A DNA stretch of 57,942 nt from NCBI GenBank assembly GCA_024231375.1, contig JAAEQP010001826.1, forward strand, positions 1-57,942. Reading direction: 5' to 3'. Below the pieces are notes generated by a model that was given only the letters and a program-made list of their open reading frames with translations, was not told the DNA's origin and made no database searches. This DNA is from a bacterium. GTDB lineage: Bacteria; Hydrogenedentota; Hydrogenedentia; Hydrogenedentiales; SLHB01. The stretch's first letter is position 1; every line of letters starts with the position of its first letter. Shown here one piece after another: positions 10,301 through 16,322 of the stretch. Position numbers and translations under genes: made by a program.

Positions 10301-10422
10301 ACGCCTGCAACACGCAACTCGCGGGCGGTGCTGCCGTGACGCTCGGGCAGGGCGATACGCTCACGGTGATATGGGACGCTGGCGAAAGTGTCTGGCTCGA
10401 AACCAGCCGGAGCAACAACTGA
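7399..10422 (+). CDS. Giant tail spike with right-handed beta-helix segment
   Basis: 1007 residues. The GTG at 7399 has a GAGGAG seven bases upstream; an ATG at 7369 would overlap the previous gene and lacks a ribosome site. Residues about 250-430 contain the pectate-lyase-like entry VVDAGGGGDYTTIQAGVNAA followed by DVVKIAPGTYSENV and repeated short strands, the signature of a parallel beta-helix. The N-terminus (RNIVSLLAPALLAGALCIAG) is signal-like. The C-terminal region is Gly-rich (HGGDVHVVGGAA, DGGDVKLYPGELG). Phage proteins of this shape often bind or degrade surface polysaccharides; no catalytic residues are recognisable by eye. Confidence 0.8.
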   Translation: MRTRNIVSLLAPALLAGALCIAGPNRKLGQFGASGGGGGSITWGDGLQYSAPTASADINATNLKITAGEINLIQDLHTTSTPTFGTLTLTANSDTITLGHDGTDANFTTTDGVFNFYNSEGGGIASIVEIHGNGTIGALRALDEDDAEWCSIHATVNEGYITVGGSAPGDLNLVWGGASDVEIAHGVADAETPYLGVYGFPTGTAVHDIKLQLAAGPVGQITSSTGTIDFADENLTTLGELSVGSFETPWDNIIVVDAGGGGDYTTIQAGVNAAASGDVVKIAPGTYSENVVMADDVSLCGMSCSKEQVIITAATGTVLTTQSGTGGEFSSLRIVATGTAEALNIPAGATGKMFSFWNCDIEGDYTSRADDMITVNSGLFRLSNCAVEYNEAGNATATVTHRVINVVGANAVYVLNSRMTMDVDDTNANNATLIEIASGANCGLMITSSFFEQDVEATGTTAIVHDKDAHGATGRMMWSTHADVDAAGAGTATAYVLDNIATTFRSVSNLIHVTGGTKYLGNLGAAATLVSNGDDITGVTVDSETTGAGTYTQVNSPSDDVFSVSGDIHASYIEFDDAENSYIGADKTWTDYFAFANDETNFWLGTAADPQIYMNYERDANILVGAGTGGDTDIIISEGNTNKTTLNQSGIDFKVSVGVTNGDIDLEPNGTGTVDIAGGMSATGVSTFTFPPTGNTAATASLAVNPASATAAAGLLWLGVNDAECFAVDEDGKAWANAVSGRSASGTGAGVFKVYAYSNGNNGATLELSGHGANNTWSAWALTSADPSADRDVTTTPCRLVGVPAHPSATANKVGGPITITGGAGDGAAAQTAAHGGDVHVVGGAAASDLDSSDGGDVKLYPGELGTNGTPGVDGSVAVYEADGTTPVATFNDLTGVTHNQRTVYTPSADQARADDSTITVANTIVRVAGDAGAAVLDTNPAIEDGAADGQMAIIQGTHDTNTVQIADACNTQLAGGAAVTLGQGDTLTVIWDAGESVWLETSRSNN

Positions 10423-10799
10423 TGCCGACGCGACAACAGCTAGCCGATATTGTGGCGATATTCGCGCTCTGCTGCTCTGTCGGCTGCACGGCGCTCGACA
10501 CAGGCATCGACGGCTCGGAACCGCCTACGGGCTGGGCAGACGTGCGCATGTCGCAGTTGAGCCCCGGCAGGTGTCTTGAGCGCACCATGGCCTATTGTCA
10601 CCGTCTACGCGCCAAGGACGTGCCCGCCTGCATCCTCGTGTTCCAGCACGCGACTGAGGATGTGGGCCACGCCATCGTGGCGACCGTCGACAGCAGGGGC
10701 CGCTCTATCCTCGTGGACGTTGCCGCGGGCGAGTGTTGGTGGAACGAGCACCCCGAGGTGGTCACGCGCGTGCTGCGGTGGCATGGGGAGCCGCAATGA
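10422..10799 (+). CDS. Putative lipoprotein, possibly transglutaminase-like cysteine hydrolase
   Basis: 125 residues, coupled to the spike by TGATG. The N-terminus MPTRQQLADIVAIFALCCSVGC has a hydrophobic core ending in a lipobox-like SVGC. The body contains a Cys (GRCLERTMAYC), a His in ATEDVGHAIVATV and an Asp in RSILVDVAAGE. That order and spacing recall bacterial transglutaminase-like cysteine proteases. A role in wall processing at lysis or at DNA entry is possible but unproven. Confidence 0.55.
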   Translation: MPTRQQLADIVAIFALCCSVGCTALDTGIDGSEPPTGWADVRMSQLSPGRCLERTMAYCHRLRAKDVPACILVFQHATEDVGHAIVATVDSRGRSILVDVAAGECWWNEHPEVVTRVLRWHGEPQ

Positions 10800-11014
10800 A
10801 GCTCACGAGCGAGAACGTAACGCAGGCCGTCGTAACGGCGCTGATTCTCGCACTGTGGGCTGCGGCGTTCGCCGCCATACTCGGTTGCTGCTCAGGCTGC
10901 ACGACCGTCAATGTCGCGGTGTATGGCGATGTGCTGGTTCCGGTCGAGGCGGAAGTGCTGATGCTTGTCCCGTCGTCTGACGGCACAATGCACGGGCGGG
11001 GGCCGCGGCTATGA
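10796..11014 (+). CDS. Small membrane lipoprotein
   Basis: 72 residues, with an ATGA overlap on both sides. TALILALWAAAFAAILGCCSGC is a hydrophobic segment ending in a lipobox-like Cys cluster, followed by about 35 residues (TTVNVAVYGDVLVPVEAEVL). An outer-membrane spanin or another lysis-associated lipoprotein is possible from size and position; no partner inner-membrane spanin is identified. Confidence 0.55.
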   Translation: MKLTSENVTQAVVTALILALWAAAFAAILGCCSGCTTVNVAVYGDVLVPVEAEVLMLVPSSDGTMHGRGPRL

Positions 11015-11646
11015 TCACTGAGCCCGCAGAACGCATATCCGCTACCGGCATCACGCAGGCGGTCTCTTCCGGGCGCATACAGCCTGGCGATTGCGTGCTG
11101 GTCCGGAATGGCAACCCCGGCCCTCTGAACTGGTTCATTCGCCGCGTGCAGTCCCGGGCACTCCCGGATCTGGCGTGTGTCTACGCGCCCGAGGTCGTGG
11201 CGCAGGCCGCTAGCTACACGCATACGGCGTGTGCCCTCGATAGCCACAGCATAGGCGAGATGACCACGCCGTGCGCGGGCGTCCGGGCGTGGGCCGCGCT
11301 TGCGGGCTCTGAGGTGTTGATACGACGCGCGCGCGCGGGCGTAAGGCGCCGCTACCGCATCACCAACTACTGCCGGGAAGACATTGACGCGCGGACGCGC
11401 TACGCCTTCACAGAGCTGCTCTACTACTACTGGCGCTGGACGGTAAAGGTTAACGGCGTGCGCAAGTTTGCGGACGTGTTCATGGACCACACAACCAACG
11501 TCTGCAGTGGCCAGTATGTCGTATGGTGCGCGCTGGCCAGGATCGAGGCATTTCGGAATGAGGAACCTGAGGCATGGTATCCAGCCCGGCAGGCAGTAAC
11601 GCCGATGCTCCATGACGTTTGCCGGTTGCAGATCGTGAAGGACTGA
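11011..11646 (+). CDS. Permuted NlpC/P60 (YiiX-like) papain-fold hydrolase
   Basis: 211 residues. The order of motifs matches the circularly permuted NlpC/P60 family: GDCVLVRNG first, then a His (ASYTHTACALD), and the Cys late (NVCSGQYVVWCALARIEAF). Members cleave peptide or lipid amide bonds in cell envelopes. Placed after the lipoproteins and before a one-helix membrane protein at the end of the late operon, it is the best candidate for the lytic or wall-processing enzyme, as no lysozyme or amidase is seen elsewhere. Confidence 0.6.
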   Translation: MITEPAERISATGITQAVSSGRIQPGDCVLVRNGNPGPLNWFIRRVQSRALPDLACVYAPEVVAQAASYTHTACALDSHSIGEMTTPCAGVRAWAALAGSEVLIRRARAGVRRRYRITNYCREDIDARTRYAFTELLYYYWRWTVKVNGVRKFADVFMDHTTNVCSGQYVVWCALARIEAFRNEEPEAWYPARQAVTPMLHDVCRLQIVKD

Positions 11647-11651
11647 CGGCC

Positions 11652-11930
11652 ATGAATGATATCGACTACGAAGCGCTCGGCAAGGCGATAGCGCCGCACA
11701 TCCAGCTCCCGGCACCCGACTGTTCGGTCGGCCTGACGCGCGAGGACGCGACAGAACTGAAGGCCGTGGCGTCCGGGATGCGTAGCGCGCGCTCGATCGC
11801 GTGGACAACGATAATCAAGGCCGTGGTCTACAGCGTCATATTCCTGGTCGGGCTCGGGGCAACGGTCGCGTGGTCCCGTCACGTTGCGCGCGAGACCCCG
11901 CCACCCGTGGTAGCGCCCGCGGCACCGTAG
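11652..11930 (+). CDS. Single-helix membrane protein, holin-like
   Basis: 92 residues. The acidic N-terminal half (NDIDYEALGKAIAPHI) is followed by one membrane segment (TIIKAVVYSVIFLVGLGATV) and a short Pro-rich tail (TPPPVVAPAAP). The ATG at 11652 is used; an upstream in-frame start would overlap the hydrolase. As the last gene before a strong terminator and beside a putative hydrolase, it could be a holin; this is inference from topology and position. Confidence 0.55.
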   Translation: MNDIDYEALGKAIAPHIQLPAPDCSVGLTREDATELKAVASGMRSARSIAWTTIIKAVVYSVIFLVGLGATVAWSRHVARETPPPVVAPAAP

Positions 11931-11941
11931 CCGCACACTTT

Positions 11942-12000
11942 GGCCCGCCTGGTGTTCCCTCCGCCGTTTTCCTCCGCACCGGGCGGGCCTTCATTTTCTT
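11942..12000 (+). terminator. Rho-independent terminator ending the late operon
   Basis: GGCCCGCC (11942-11949) pairs perfectly with GGCGGGCC (11982-11989), extended by GGTG/CACC, and is followed by TTCATTTTCTT. It separates the structural and lysis genes from the early region. Confidence 0.85.
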
Positions 12001-12032
12001 GCGTTTTCTTCACTTTTCTGCATAGCTACGCC

Positions 12033-12068
12033 TTGACGCATACACAATACGGGTGTAGATTGGTAGTA
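12033..12068 (+). promoter_or_regulatory. Early-family promoter 1
   Basis: TTGACG at 12033-12038, 17-base spacer CATACACAATACGGGTG, TAGATT at 12056-12061. An ATG begins at 12068, six bases after the -10 box, which is the expected +1. The spacer start CATACACA is shared with other members. Confidence 0.75.
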
Positions 12069-12112
12069 TGGAGAGAGAAACGAGCAACCAAGCCGGAGCA
12101 CGGGAGAAGATC

Positions 12113-12373
12113 ATGACCGCAGGCCACACACTCACAGACCCCGCAGAGTTCTGGGGCGACGTGCCCGCAACTACCGAGCTCCGTCAGTATGACGTGACGG
12201 CGTTCGTTGGATCGCTGGACCTGTTCACGGCCCGCGTATGGGCGCCCAGCGCGGCGCGTGCCTGTCGCGAGGCCCGTAGCGCGGCACAGGGCCGGTTCCC
12301 GGTCTTCGTGCCGATGGAAGCCGCAGAGACCGCCGCAGCCGTCCGCTGTGGCACTGTCGCCGCGTGGGCGTAG
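12113..12373 (+). CDS. Early protein, unknown
   Basis: 86 residues. The chosen ATG at 12113 has GGGAGAAG upstream. An in-frame ATG at 12068 sits at the predicted transcription start and would add MERETSNQAGAREKI, so leaderless initiation there is an alternative. The protein is small and Ala/Arg-rich at the C-terminal end (APSAARACREARSAAQG). First gene after promoter 1, before the octapeptide-repeat gene. No family recognised. Confidence 0.6.
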   Translation: MTAGHTLTDPAEFWGDVPATTELRQYDVTAFVGSLDLFTARVWAPSAARACREARSAAQGRFPVFVPMEAAETAAAVRCGTVAAWA

Positions 12374-12401
12374 GAACCACAACCATAGGGAGAAAAGAAA
12401 A

Positions 12402-13196
12402 ATGTGCGAGCCAGCAAGTTTTGTATTGACCAAGGACCGCGCGTTCTGGTCAATGAATCATGACAACCATCACGAGATCATCGCAGAGCACAAGCTCTGC
12501 GAGGATGGAGCGCGCGGCCCGAACGTGGTTCGTGTCGAAATCACACCGCCCGCCGGCGATATGCGCAAGCCAATCGCGGATTGGGTGTTCCGTGTCGACC
12601 AGGATTTGCTGCCGGATTGGTGGGATGAGGTAACCGGCGAGAAGCGCGCGAGGCAGGCGCTCGTGGATTGGCACGCGGCGCGCGTGTTTTTGACCGGCCG
12701 GCACAAGCTGAGTGAGGGTTCCTGCTGGCTGTACAACAACGCCAGCGCGGTCCTGTGCGACAACGCCAGCGCGGTCCTGTGCGACAACGCCAGCGCGGTC
12801 CTGTGCGACAACGCCAGCGCGGTCCTGTGCGACAACGCCAGCGCGAGGCTGTACAACAACGCCAGCGCGGACCTGTGCGACAACGCCAGCGCGAGGCTGT
12901 GCGACAACGCCAGCGCGAGGCTGTACAACAACGCCAGCGCGAGGCTGTGCGACAACGCCAGCGCGGTCCTGTGCGACAACGCCAGCGCGGTCCTGTGCGA
13001 CAACGCCAGCGCGAGGCTGTGCGACAACGCCAGCGCGAGGCTGTGCGACAACGCCAGCGCGAGGCTGTACAACAACGCAACGGCAACTAAACACAGTGGC
13101 TCACCGACTGTGACGCTCAACACCGGAAGCAACGCCGTCGCCATTGACCGTACCGGCGACCGGCCGAAATGCCGAGTTGCACAGGCGAAGCAGTAG
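12402..13196 (+). CDS. Octapeptide-repeat (NASA) protein, probable beta-solenoid
   Basis: 264 residues from ATG 12402, preceded by GGGAGAAAAG. Residues 1-109 form a non-repetitive domain (KDRAFWSMNHDNHHEI, DLLPDWWDEVTGEKRAR). Residues 110-229 are 15 tandem octads of the form L-C/Y-D/N-N-A-S-A-V/R; the last is degenerate (LYNNATAT). Regular Asn, Ala and apolar positions suggest a repetitive solenoid like GNAxV-type phage repeats. A 35-residue tail follows. Upstream frames longer than this are artefacts of the repeat, which is open in several frames. Function unknown. Confidence 0.75.
   Translation: MCEPASFVLTKDRAFWSMNHDNHHEIIAEHKLCEDGARGPNVVRVEITPPAGDMRKPIADWVFRVDQDLLPDWWDEVTGEKRARQALVDWHAARVFLTGRHKLSEGSCWLYNNASAVLCDNASAVLCDNASAVLCDNASAVLCDNASARLYNNASADLCDNASARLCDNASARLYNNASARLCDNASAVLCDNASAVLCDNASARLCDNASARLCDNASARLYNNATATKHSGSPTVTLNTGSNAVAIDRTGDRPKCRVAQAKQ
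12729..13088 (+). repeat. 24-base tandem repeat, 15 copies
   Basis: Fifteen direct 24-base units encode the octads of the preceding CDS. Units differ only at a few bases: TGCGAC or TACAAC, and GCGGTC, GCGAGG or GCGGAC. The mosaic order of variants suggests expansion by recombination or slippage. There are no spacers, so it is not a CRISPR array. Confidence 0.95.
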
Positions 13197-13206
13197 GGGA
13201 GAGACC

Positions 13207-13305
13207 ATGCACGCCGTCACCATAGCATTCTACGGGTTCGCGATCTCGCAGGCCATCGGGACGGCGGGATACTGCCTGTGGGCGTCCACATGGGGGCGTT
13301 CATGA
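13207..13305 (+). CDS. 33-residue hydrophobic micropeptide
   Basis: ATG at 13207 follows GGGGAGAG by four bases; TGA overlaps the next ATG (ATGA). The sequence begins MHAVTIAFYGFAISQAIG and is apolar enough to be a short membrane peptide. The ribosome site and coupling support translation; function unknown. Confidence 0.5.
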   Translation: MHAVTIAFYGFAISQAIGTAGYCLWASTWGRS

Positions 13306-13535
13306 ACCAGCTCGCCACACCACGCGTTGAGGGCGACACGGTTGTCCTGTACGACATGACGCCTGAGGAACAGGCCGCGTGGGACCGGCACATGGAATGG
13401 CTGGACCTCTTCTTGGATGGCCCCGAGTCCCGGGCGCCGACAAAGGTCGAGCTGATACGCGAGCAACTAGAGGCCCGGAAGGCCGCAAGGCACGGAGCGA
13501 AGCACAAGCGCGGAAAGCGCAAACGGAGGAAGTAG
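13302..13535 (+). CDS. Small protein with basic C-terminus
   Basis: 77 residues from ATG 13302, coupled to the micropeptide. The N-terminal part is acidic (TPEEQAAWDRHMEWLDLF) and the end is strongly basic (KAARHGAKHKRGKRKRRK), suggesting nucleic-acid contact. No family recognised. Confidence 0.6.
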   Translation: MNQLATPRVEGDTVVLYDMTPEEQAAWDRHMEWLDLFLDGPESRAPTKVELIREQLEARKAARHGAKHKRGKRKRRK

Positions 13536-13538
13536 ACA

Positions 13539-13907
13539 ATGGCTGAGCACACGCACACACCGGGGCCGTATGAGGTCAAGAACCTGACTGATGTTTTCGG
13601 CCCGCTTGGCGGTGACAGTGGTGACGGCATGGCCGCAGACCCCAACGACGGCTGGCTTGTGGCGGACTGCTCGGCGGGAGTCACGTTTGCCGGCAACATG
13701 GAAACAGAGCTCGGGTTCGATGTCCAGAAGGCCAACGCCCGCTTGCTCGCCACCGCGCCCGACATGCTGGCGATGCTGGAAGACGTCGCGTGCCGGATCA
13801 TCGAAAGCGAGAACTGGTGGATGGACTGCCCGGACCGTGGCGGCTTCGACCTTGACGCCATCCAAGCGCTGATCGCCAAAGCAACGGGAGCAACCGACAA
13901 TGGCTGA
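13539..13907 (+). CDS. Conserved-type phage protein, unknown
   Basis: 122 residues. Starts MAEHTHTPGPYEVKN and carries NARLLATAPDMLAMLEDV, a pattern frequent in small phage early proteins of unknown function. The next gene shares the first nine residues and nearly identical start DNA, so the two are partial paralogues. Overlaps the next gene by eight bases. Confidence 0.7.
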   Translation: MAEHTHTPGPYEVKNLTDVFGPLGGDSGDGMAADPNDGWLVADCSAGVTFAGNMETELGFDVQKANARLLATAPDMLAMLEDVACRIIESENWWMDCPDRGGFDLDAIQALIAKATGATDNG

Positions 13908-14196
13908 GCACACGCATACACCGGGGGAGATGACCGTAGAGCCTGACAGCGAGACGCTGACCGTCGACGGTCTGACGATCGCCACCATGTATGCCCCGGG
14001 GCTTCTCGAGGAAGCTGAACAACTGGCGAACATGCGGCGCCTGGCGCAGTGCTGGAACGCGCATGATGCGCTAGTGACGGCGCTGGCTGAACTACGGGAC
14101 TGGTACACCAAATACACAGGCCTCCCAGCCTGCAAGGCAAACCATGCACTCAAGGTTGCCGAGACTTGCGCCGGCCCCAATGTCGGAGTATGGTAG
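13900..14196 (+). CDS. Partial paralogue of the preceding gene
   Basis: 98 residues. MAEHTHTPG is identical to the upstream gene; the rest differs but keeps the MRRLAQCWNAHDALVTALAEL helix in the place of the other's NARLLATAPDMLAMLE. It ends inside promoter 2, whose -10 box overlaps its last codons. Function unknown. Confidence 0.65.
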   Translation: MAEHTHTPGEMTVEPDSETLTVDGLTIATMYAPGLLEEAEQLANMRRLAQCWNAHDALVTALAELRDWYTKYTGLPACKANHALKVAETCAGPNVGVW

Positions 14197-14200
14197 GGCA
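14166..14200 (+). promoter_or_regulatory. Early-family promoter 2
   Basis: TTGCGC at 14166-14171, 17-base spacer, TATGGT at 14189-14194. ATG at 14200 starts five bases after the -10 box. It drives a leader that contains a terminator-type hairpin before the recombination gene. Confidence 0.6.
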
Positions 14201-14316
14201 TGGAGGCGAACCGATCACTGACTCAGCGGACGGCGGCGGGGTTCTCTCTCCCTCCTACTTCTCCCCTACCCCCCGCCGTCCGCTCTTTTTTCACAGCACA
14301 CCACACTGGAGGATGA
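14200..14316 (+). CDS. Possible 38-residue leader peptide
   Basis: An open frame begins at the predicted +1 AUG, passes through the whole hairpin and T-tract at 14226-14291, and stops with TGA one base before the ATG of the next gene (TGAcATG). The peptide is Pro/Ser/Thr-rich. There is no ribosome site unless initiation is leaderless. Its extent and exact exit suggest translation-controlled attenuation; this is an inference. Confidence 0.35.
   Translation: MEANRSLTQRTAAGFSLPPTSPLPPAVRSFFTAHHTGG
14226..14291 (+). terminator. Terminator-like hairpin in mRNA leader (attenuator candidate)
   Basis: GCGGACGGCGGCGGGG (14226-14241) pairs with CCCCGCCGTCCGC (14271-14283), with a small bulge, and is followed by TCTTTTTT. 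It lies between promoter 2 and the gene at 14318, so it can stop read-through from upstream or attenuate promoter 2. Confidence 0.75.
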
Positions 14317-14317
14317 C

Positions 14318-14956
14318 ATGGCAGACTTACCGGAAGAGTTCAAGGCTTGCGCGAAGAAGTTCGAAACAGCCGCATACAAGAACGTCAACGTCGGGCGCGG
14401 GTTCACCGCTATCGACGCCTATCACATCGTTGAGCGCCTGACGGAGGTGTTCGGGCTCTGCGGGCTGGGATGGGGCACTGAAAGCGTTGCCTACGAGCTG
14501 CACGACAAGAACGTCGCGGCGCGCGGCACGTTCTGGTTTATGGTCGGAGAGAAACGCGGCGCGATCGAAAGCGTTGGGGACGCGGTGGTCTTCAAAGGCA
14601 ACATCGCAGAGGCATATAAGAAGGCGCACACCAACCTTATCAGCAAGGCGTCCAGCTTCCTCTGCATCGGGCTCAGCGTCTACCAAGGCAAGGGCCTAGA
14701 GGACCCGTACCTTGACCGCGCGCACGCCGCAAACAAGGATAGCACGCCCTCGCCAGCCGCCCGCAAGCCCAACAAGACCGATGTGGCCACGGTTGAGCAA
14801 TGGATCGTCATGTCCGGGCTCTGCAGAGACCGGTTCGTCACGGAAGAAGAACTCATGAAGCGCCTGTCGGAAGAGCCGTTCTGTTGCAAGAGCCGGCGCG
14901 AGCTGCTGGCCAACCACGTCCCGAAACTCACAGCTTGGATCAAGGGAGAAGAATGA
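14318..14956 (+). CDS. Putative Rad52-like single-strand annealing protein
   Basis: 212 residues with GGAGG upstream of ATG. The N-terminal domain has the Rad52/Erf-like layout of a basic-aromatic opening (ACAKKFETAAYKNVNVGRGF), a helix (YHIVERLTEVFG), beta strands and a helix ending AEAYKKAHTNLISKASSFLCIG. A linker (TPSPAARKPNKTD) leads to a small helical C-terminal domain. The next two genes are SSB and NinB, as in phage recombination modules. The family call is moderate; a generic phage DNA-binding protein is the alternative. Confidence 0.55.
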   Translation: MADLPEEFKACAKKFETAAYKNVNVGRGFTAIDAYHIVERLTEVFGLCGLGWGTESVAYELHDKNVAARGTFWFMVGEKRGAIESVGDAVVFKGNIAEAYKKAHTNLISKASSFLCIGLSVYQGKGLEDPYLDRAHAANKDSTPSPAARKPNKTDVATVEQWIVMSGLCRDRFVTEEELMKRLSEEPFCCKSRRELLANHVPKLTAWIKGEE

Positions 14957-15399
14957 TGCGAGGCAAAGCAAGCGTATCCGCACTCGGCAACGTCACGCGC
15001 GACATGGAGTTGCGCGCCACCGCCAACGGCACGTCCGTCTGTAGCTTCGGGCTCGCCGTCAATGACCGGCGCGACGATCCCACCGTGTTCCTGGACTGTG
15101 AGGCGTGGGGCAAGACCGCCGAAACGCTGGCGGAGCACGTCCACAAGGGCGACCCGCTGTACGTTGAGGGCCGGTTGCGCGCTGACCAGTGGGAGGACCG
15201 CCAGACCGGCCAGAAGCGCACGAGGCACATCGTTTCTCTCAACGATTTCCGGTTCATCAGTAGCGGTGAACGCCGGGAGACGCAGACGGAGCGACGGGAG
15301 GCCCCGCAGGCGCCCGCAGCGCCACCGGCAACGCAACAGGCGCCCAGCCAGGCCCCGTCGACGCTGGTCACGCCCGAGACGCAAGACATCCCCTTCTGA
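14953..15399 (+). CDS. ssb: Single-stranded DNA-binding protein
   Basis: 148 residues. OB-fold SSB signature: ASVSALGNVTRDMELRAT, SVCSFGLAVND, VFLDCEAWGKTAETL, HKGDPLYVEGRLRADQW. It has a disordered Pro/Ala/Gln linker and the acidic DIPF tail that docks host replication proteins. ATG 14953 overlaps the upstream TGA; the adjacent ATG at 14956 is equally possible. Protects single strands for replication and annealing. Confidence 0.92.
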   Translation: MMRGKASVSALGNVTRDMELRATANGTSVCSFGLAVNDRRDDPTVFLDCEAWGKTAETLAEHVHKGDPLYVEGRLRADQWEDRQTGQKRTRHIVSLNDFRFISSGERRETQTERREAPQAPAAPPATQQAPSQAPSTLVTPETQDIPF

Positions 15400-15767
15400 T
15401 GGTCTTCTATGGCACCATCACAGACGGGCTTCTCGACGTGCCGACCCGGCGTGAGATCGCCGCGCACATTGCCGGGCGCCGCAACGGCCGGGTGCAGGTC
15501 GAGCTCAAGCGCGTAAGCACACGGCGGACGTTGGATCAGAACGCTTACTATTGGGCGTGCCTGAAGATAGCCGGCGACTCGCTAGGCTATGAGACGGAAG
15601 ACCTGCACCGCACGTTTGCTTCGATGTTCCTAGTCGATCGGTCCGGCAAGCTGCCGATCGTTCGCAGCACGACCGACCTGACGACGGTCGAGTTTATGAC
15701 ATATCTGGCCGCCATCGCCCGCCAATGCGCGGAGTTGGGCGTGATCATGCCAGAGCCAGCACGATAA
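15399..15767 (+). CDS. ninB: NinB-family recombination protein
   Basis: 122 residues, somewhat shorter than lambda NinB. RRTLDQNAYYWACLKIAG, DLHRTFASMFL and RSTTDLTTVEFMTYLAAIA match the family's helix-rich fold. NinB binds single-stranded DNA and helps recombination; it follows SSB here with a TGATG overlap. A diverged copy of its last 38 residues is a separate gene at 16184. Confidence 0.85.
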   Translation: MVFYGTITDGLLDVPTRREIAAHIAGRRNGRVQVELKRVSTRRTLDQNAYYWACLKIAGDSLGYETEDLHRTFASMFLVDRSGKLPIVRSTTDLTTVEFMTYLAAIARQCAELGVIMPEPAR

Positions 15768-15810
15768 CCCAACCCACAAGGAGGCCCCCAATGCGCTGAA
15801 CCGGTTCCCA

Positions 15811-15905
15811 GAATTGAATAGGCGCCCCGGTAAAAGAAACTGCAACAACAACGACAGTGGCAGTTGAATTTCAGAAAGAACTATCGACCACCGGGGCGCC
15901 AATTC
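15811..15905. repeat. Large intergenic inverted repeat
   Basis: GGCGCCCCGGT (15821-15831) and ACCGGGGCGCC (15890-15900) are perfect complements; flanking GAATT (15811-15815) and AATTC (15901-15905) extend the stem with a four-base offset. The 58-base loop is A-rich. Just upstream, AGGAGG precedes ATG-CGC-TGA, a start followed at once by a stop, as if a gene was cut here. Could be an RNA structure, a replication site or a small insertion. Confidence 0.7.
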
Positions 15906-15923
15906 AGAGCTTGGGAGAACATC

Positions 15924-16187
15924 ATGACCATGCGAAAGTACCGAAAAGGCCGACAGCTTACGACGTTATCCGATATTGCGACGTGTGAGGATCACCGTCT
16001 CATGATCGACTGGCGCGGCAAGACCTATCATCCCGCGTTCATCATGCACCTACAGATGCGGACCGTGCAGAAAGAGCAGGAGCGCGGCGTCATCCACACC
16101 GCCGTCATCCGAAAAGAATGGCTGGACAAGTACGGTGATGAGCACGTCCGAGAGATACAGGCGCGCGTCCGGGAGAAAACGTCATGA
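15924..16187 (+). CDS. Small early protein, unknown
   Basis: 87 residues with GGGAG upstream of ATG 15924. Basic N-terminus (TMRKYRKGRQLTTLSD), then IDWRGKTYHPAFI and a helical C-terminal half. The N-terminal opening resembles short SH3-like nucleic-acid-binding phage proteins, but no family is recognised. ATGA overlap with the next gene. Confidence 0.6.
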   Translation: MTMRKYRKGRQLTTLSDIATCEDHRLMIDWRGKTYHPAFIMHLQMRTVQKEQERGVIHTAVIRKEWLDKYGDEHVREIQARVREKTS

Positions 16188-16312
16188 AAGTCCGAGTATC
16201 CATCGTCCGCAGCACCACGGCGCTGACCACTGTCGAGTTCATAGTCTATATGGCGAGCGTTGCGCGGCAATGCTCAGAGCTGGGGATAATACTACCGGAG
16301 CCGAGCGCGTAG
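16184..16312 (+). CDS. Mini-NinB: isolated copy of the NinB C-terminal segment
   Basis: 42 residues from ATG 16184, coupled by ATGA. IVRSTTALTTVEFIVYMASV and RQCSELGIILPEPSA align almost residue for residue with the last 37 residues of NinB at 15399-15767, while DNA identity is clearly lower. It lacks the NinB N-terminal half. The preserved protein sequence over diverged DNA suggests selection on the peptide rather than fresh debris. Confidence 0.65.
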   Translation: MKVRVSIVRSTTALTTVEFIVYMASVARQCSELGIILPEPSA

Positions 16313-16322
16313 GGAGGGTGAG

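Noticed and set aside
12729..13088. Possible CRISPR array
   Set aside because: Units are contiguous without unique spacers and keep one coding frame; no cas genes.
12450..13144. Three long reverse-strand frames and extra forward frames over the 24-base repeat
   Set aside because: They arise because the repeat unit has no stop in several frames; products are simple repeats, there is no ribosome site, and every other gene is on the + strand.
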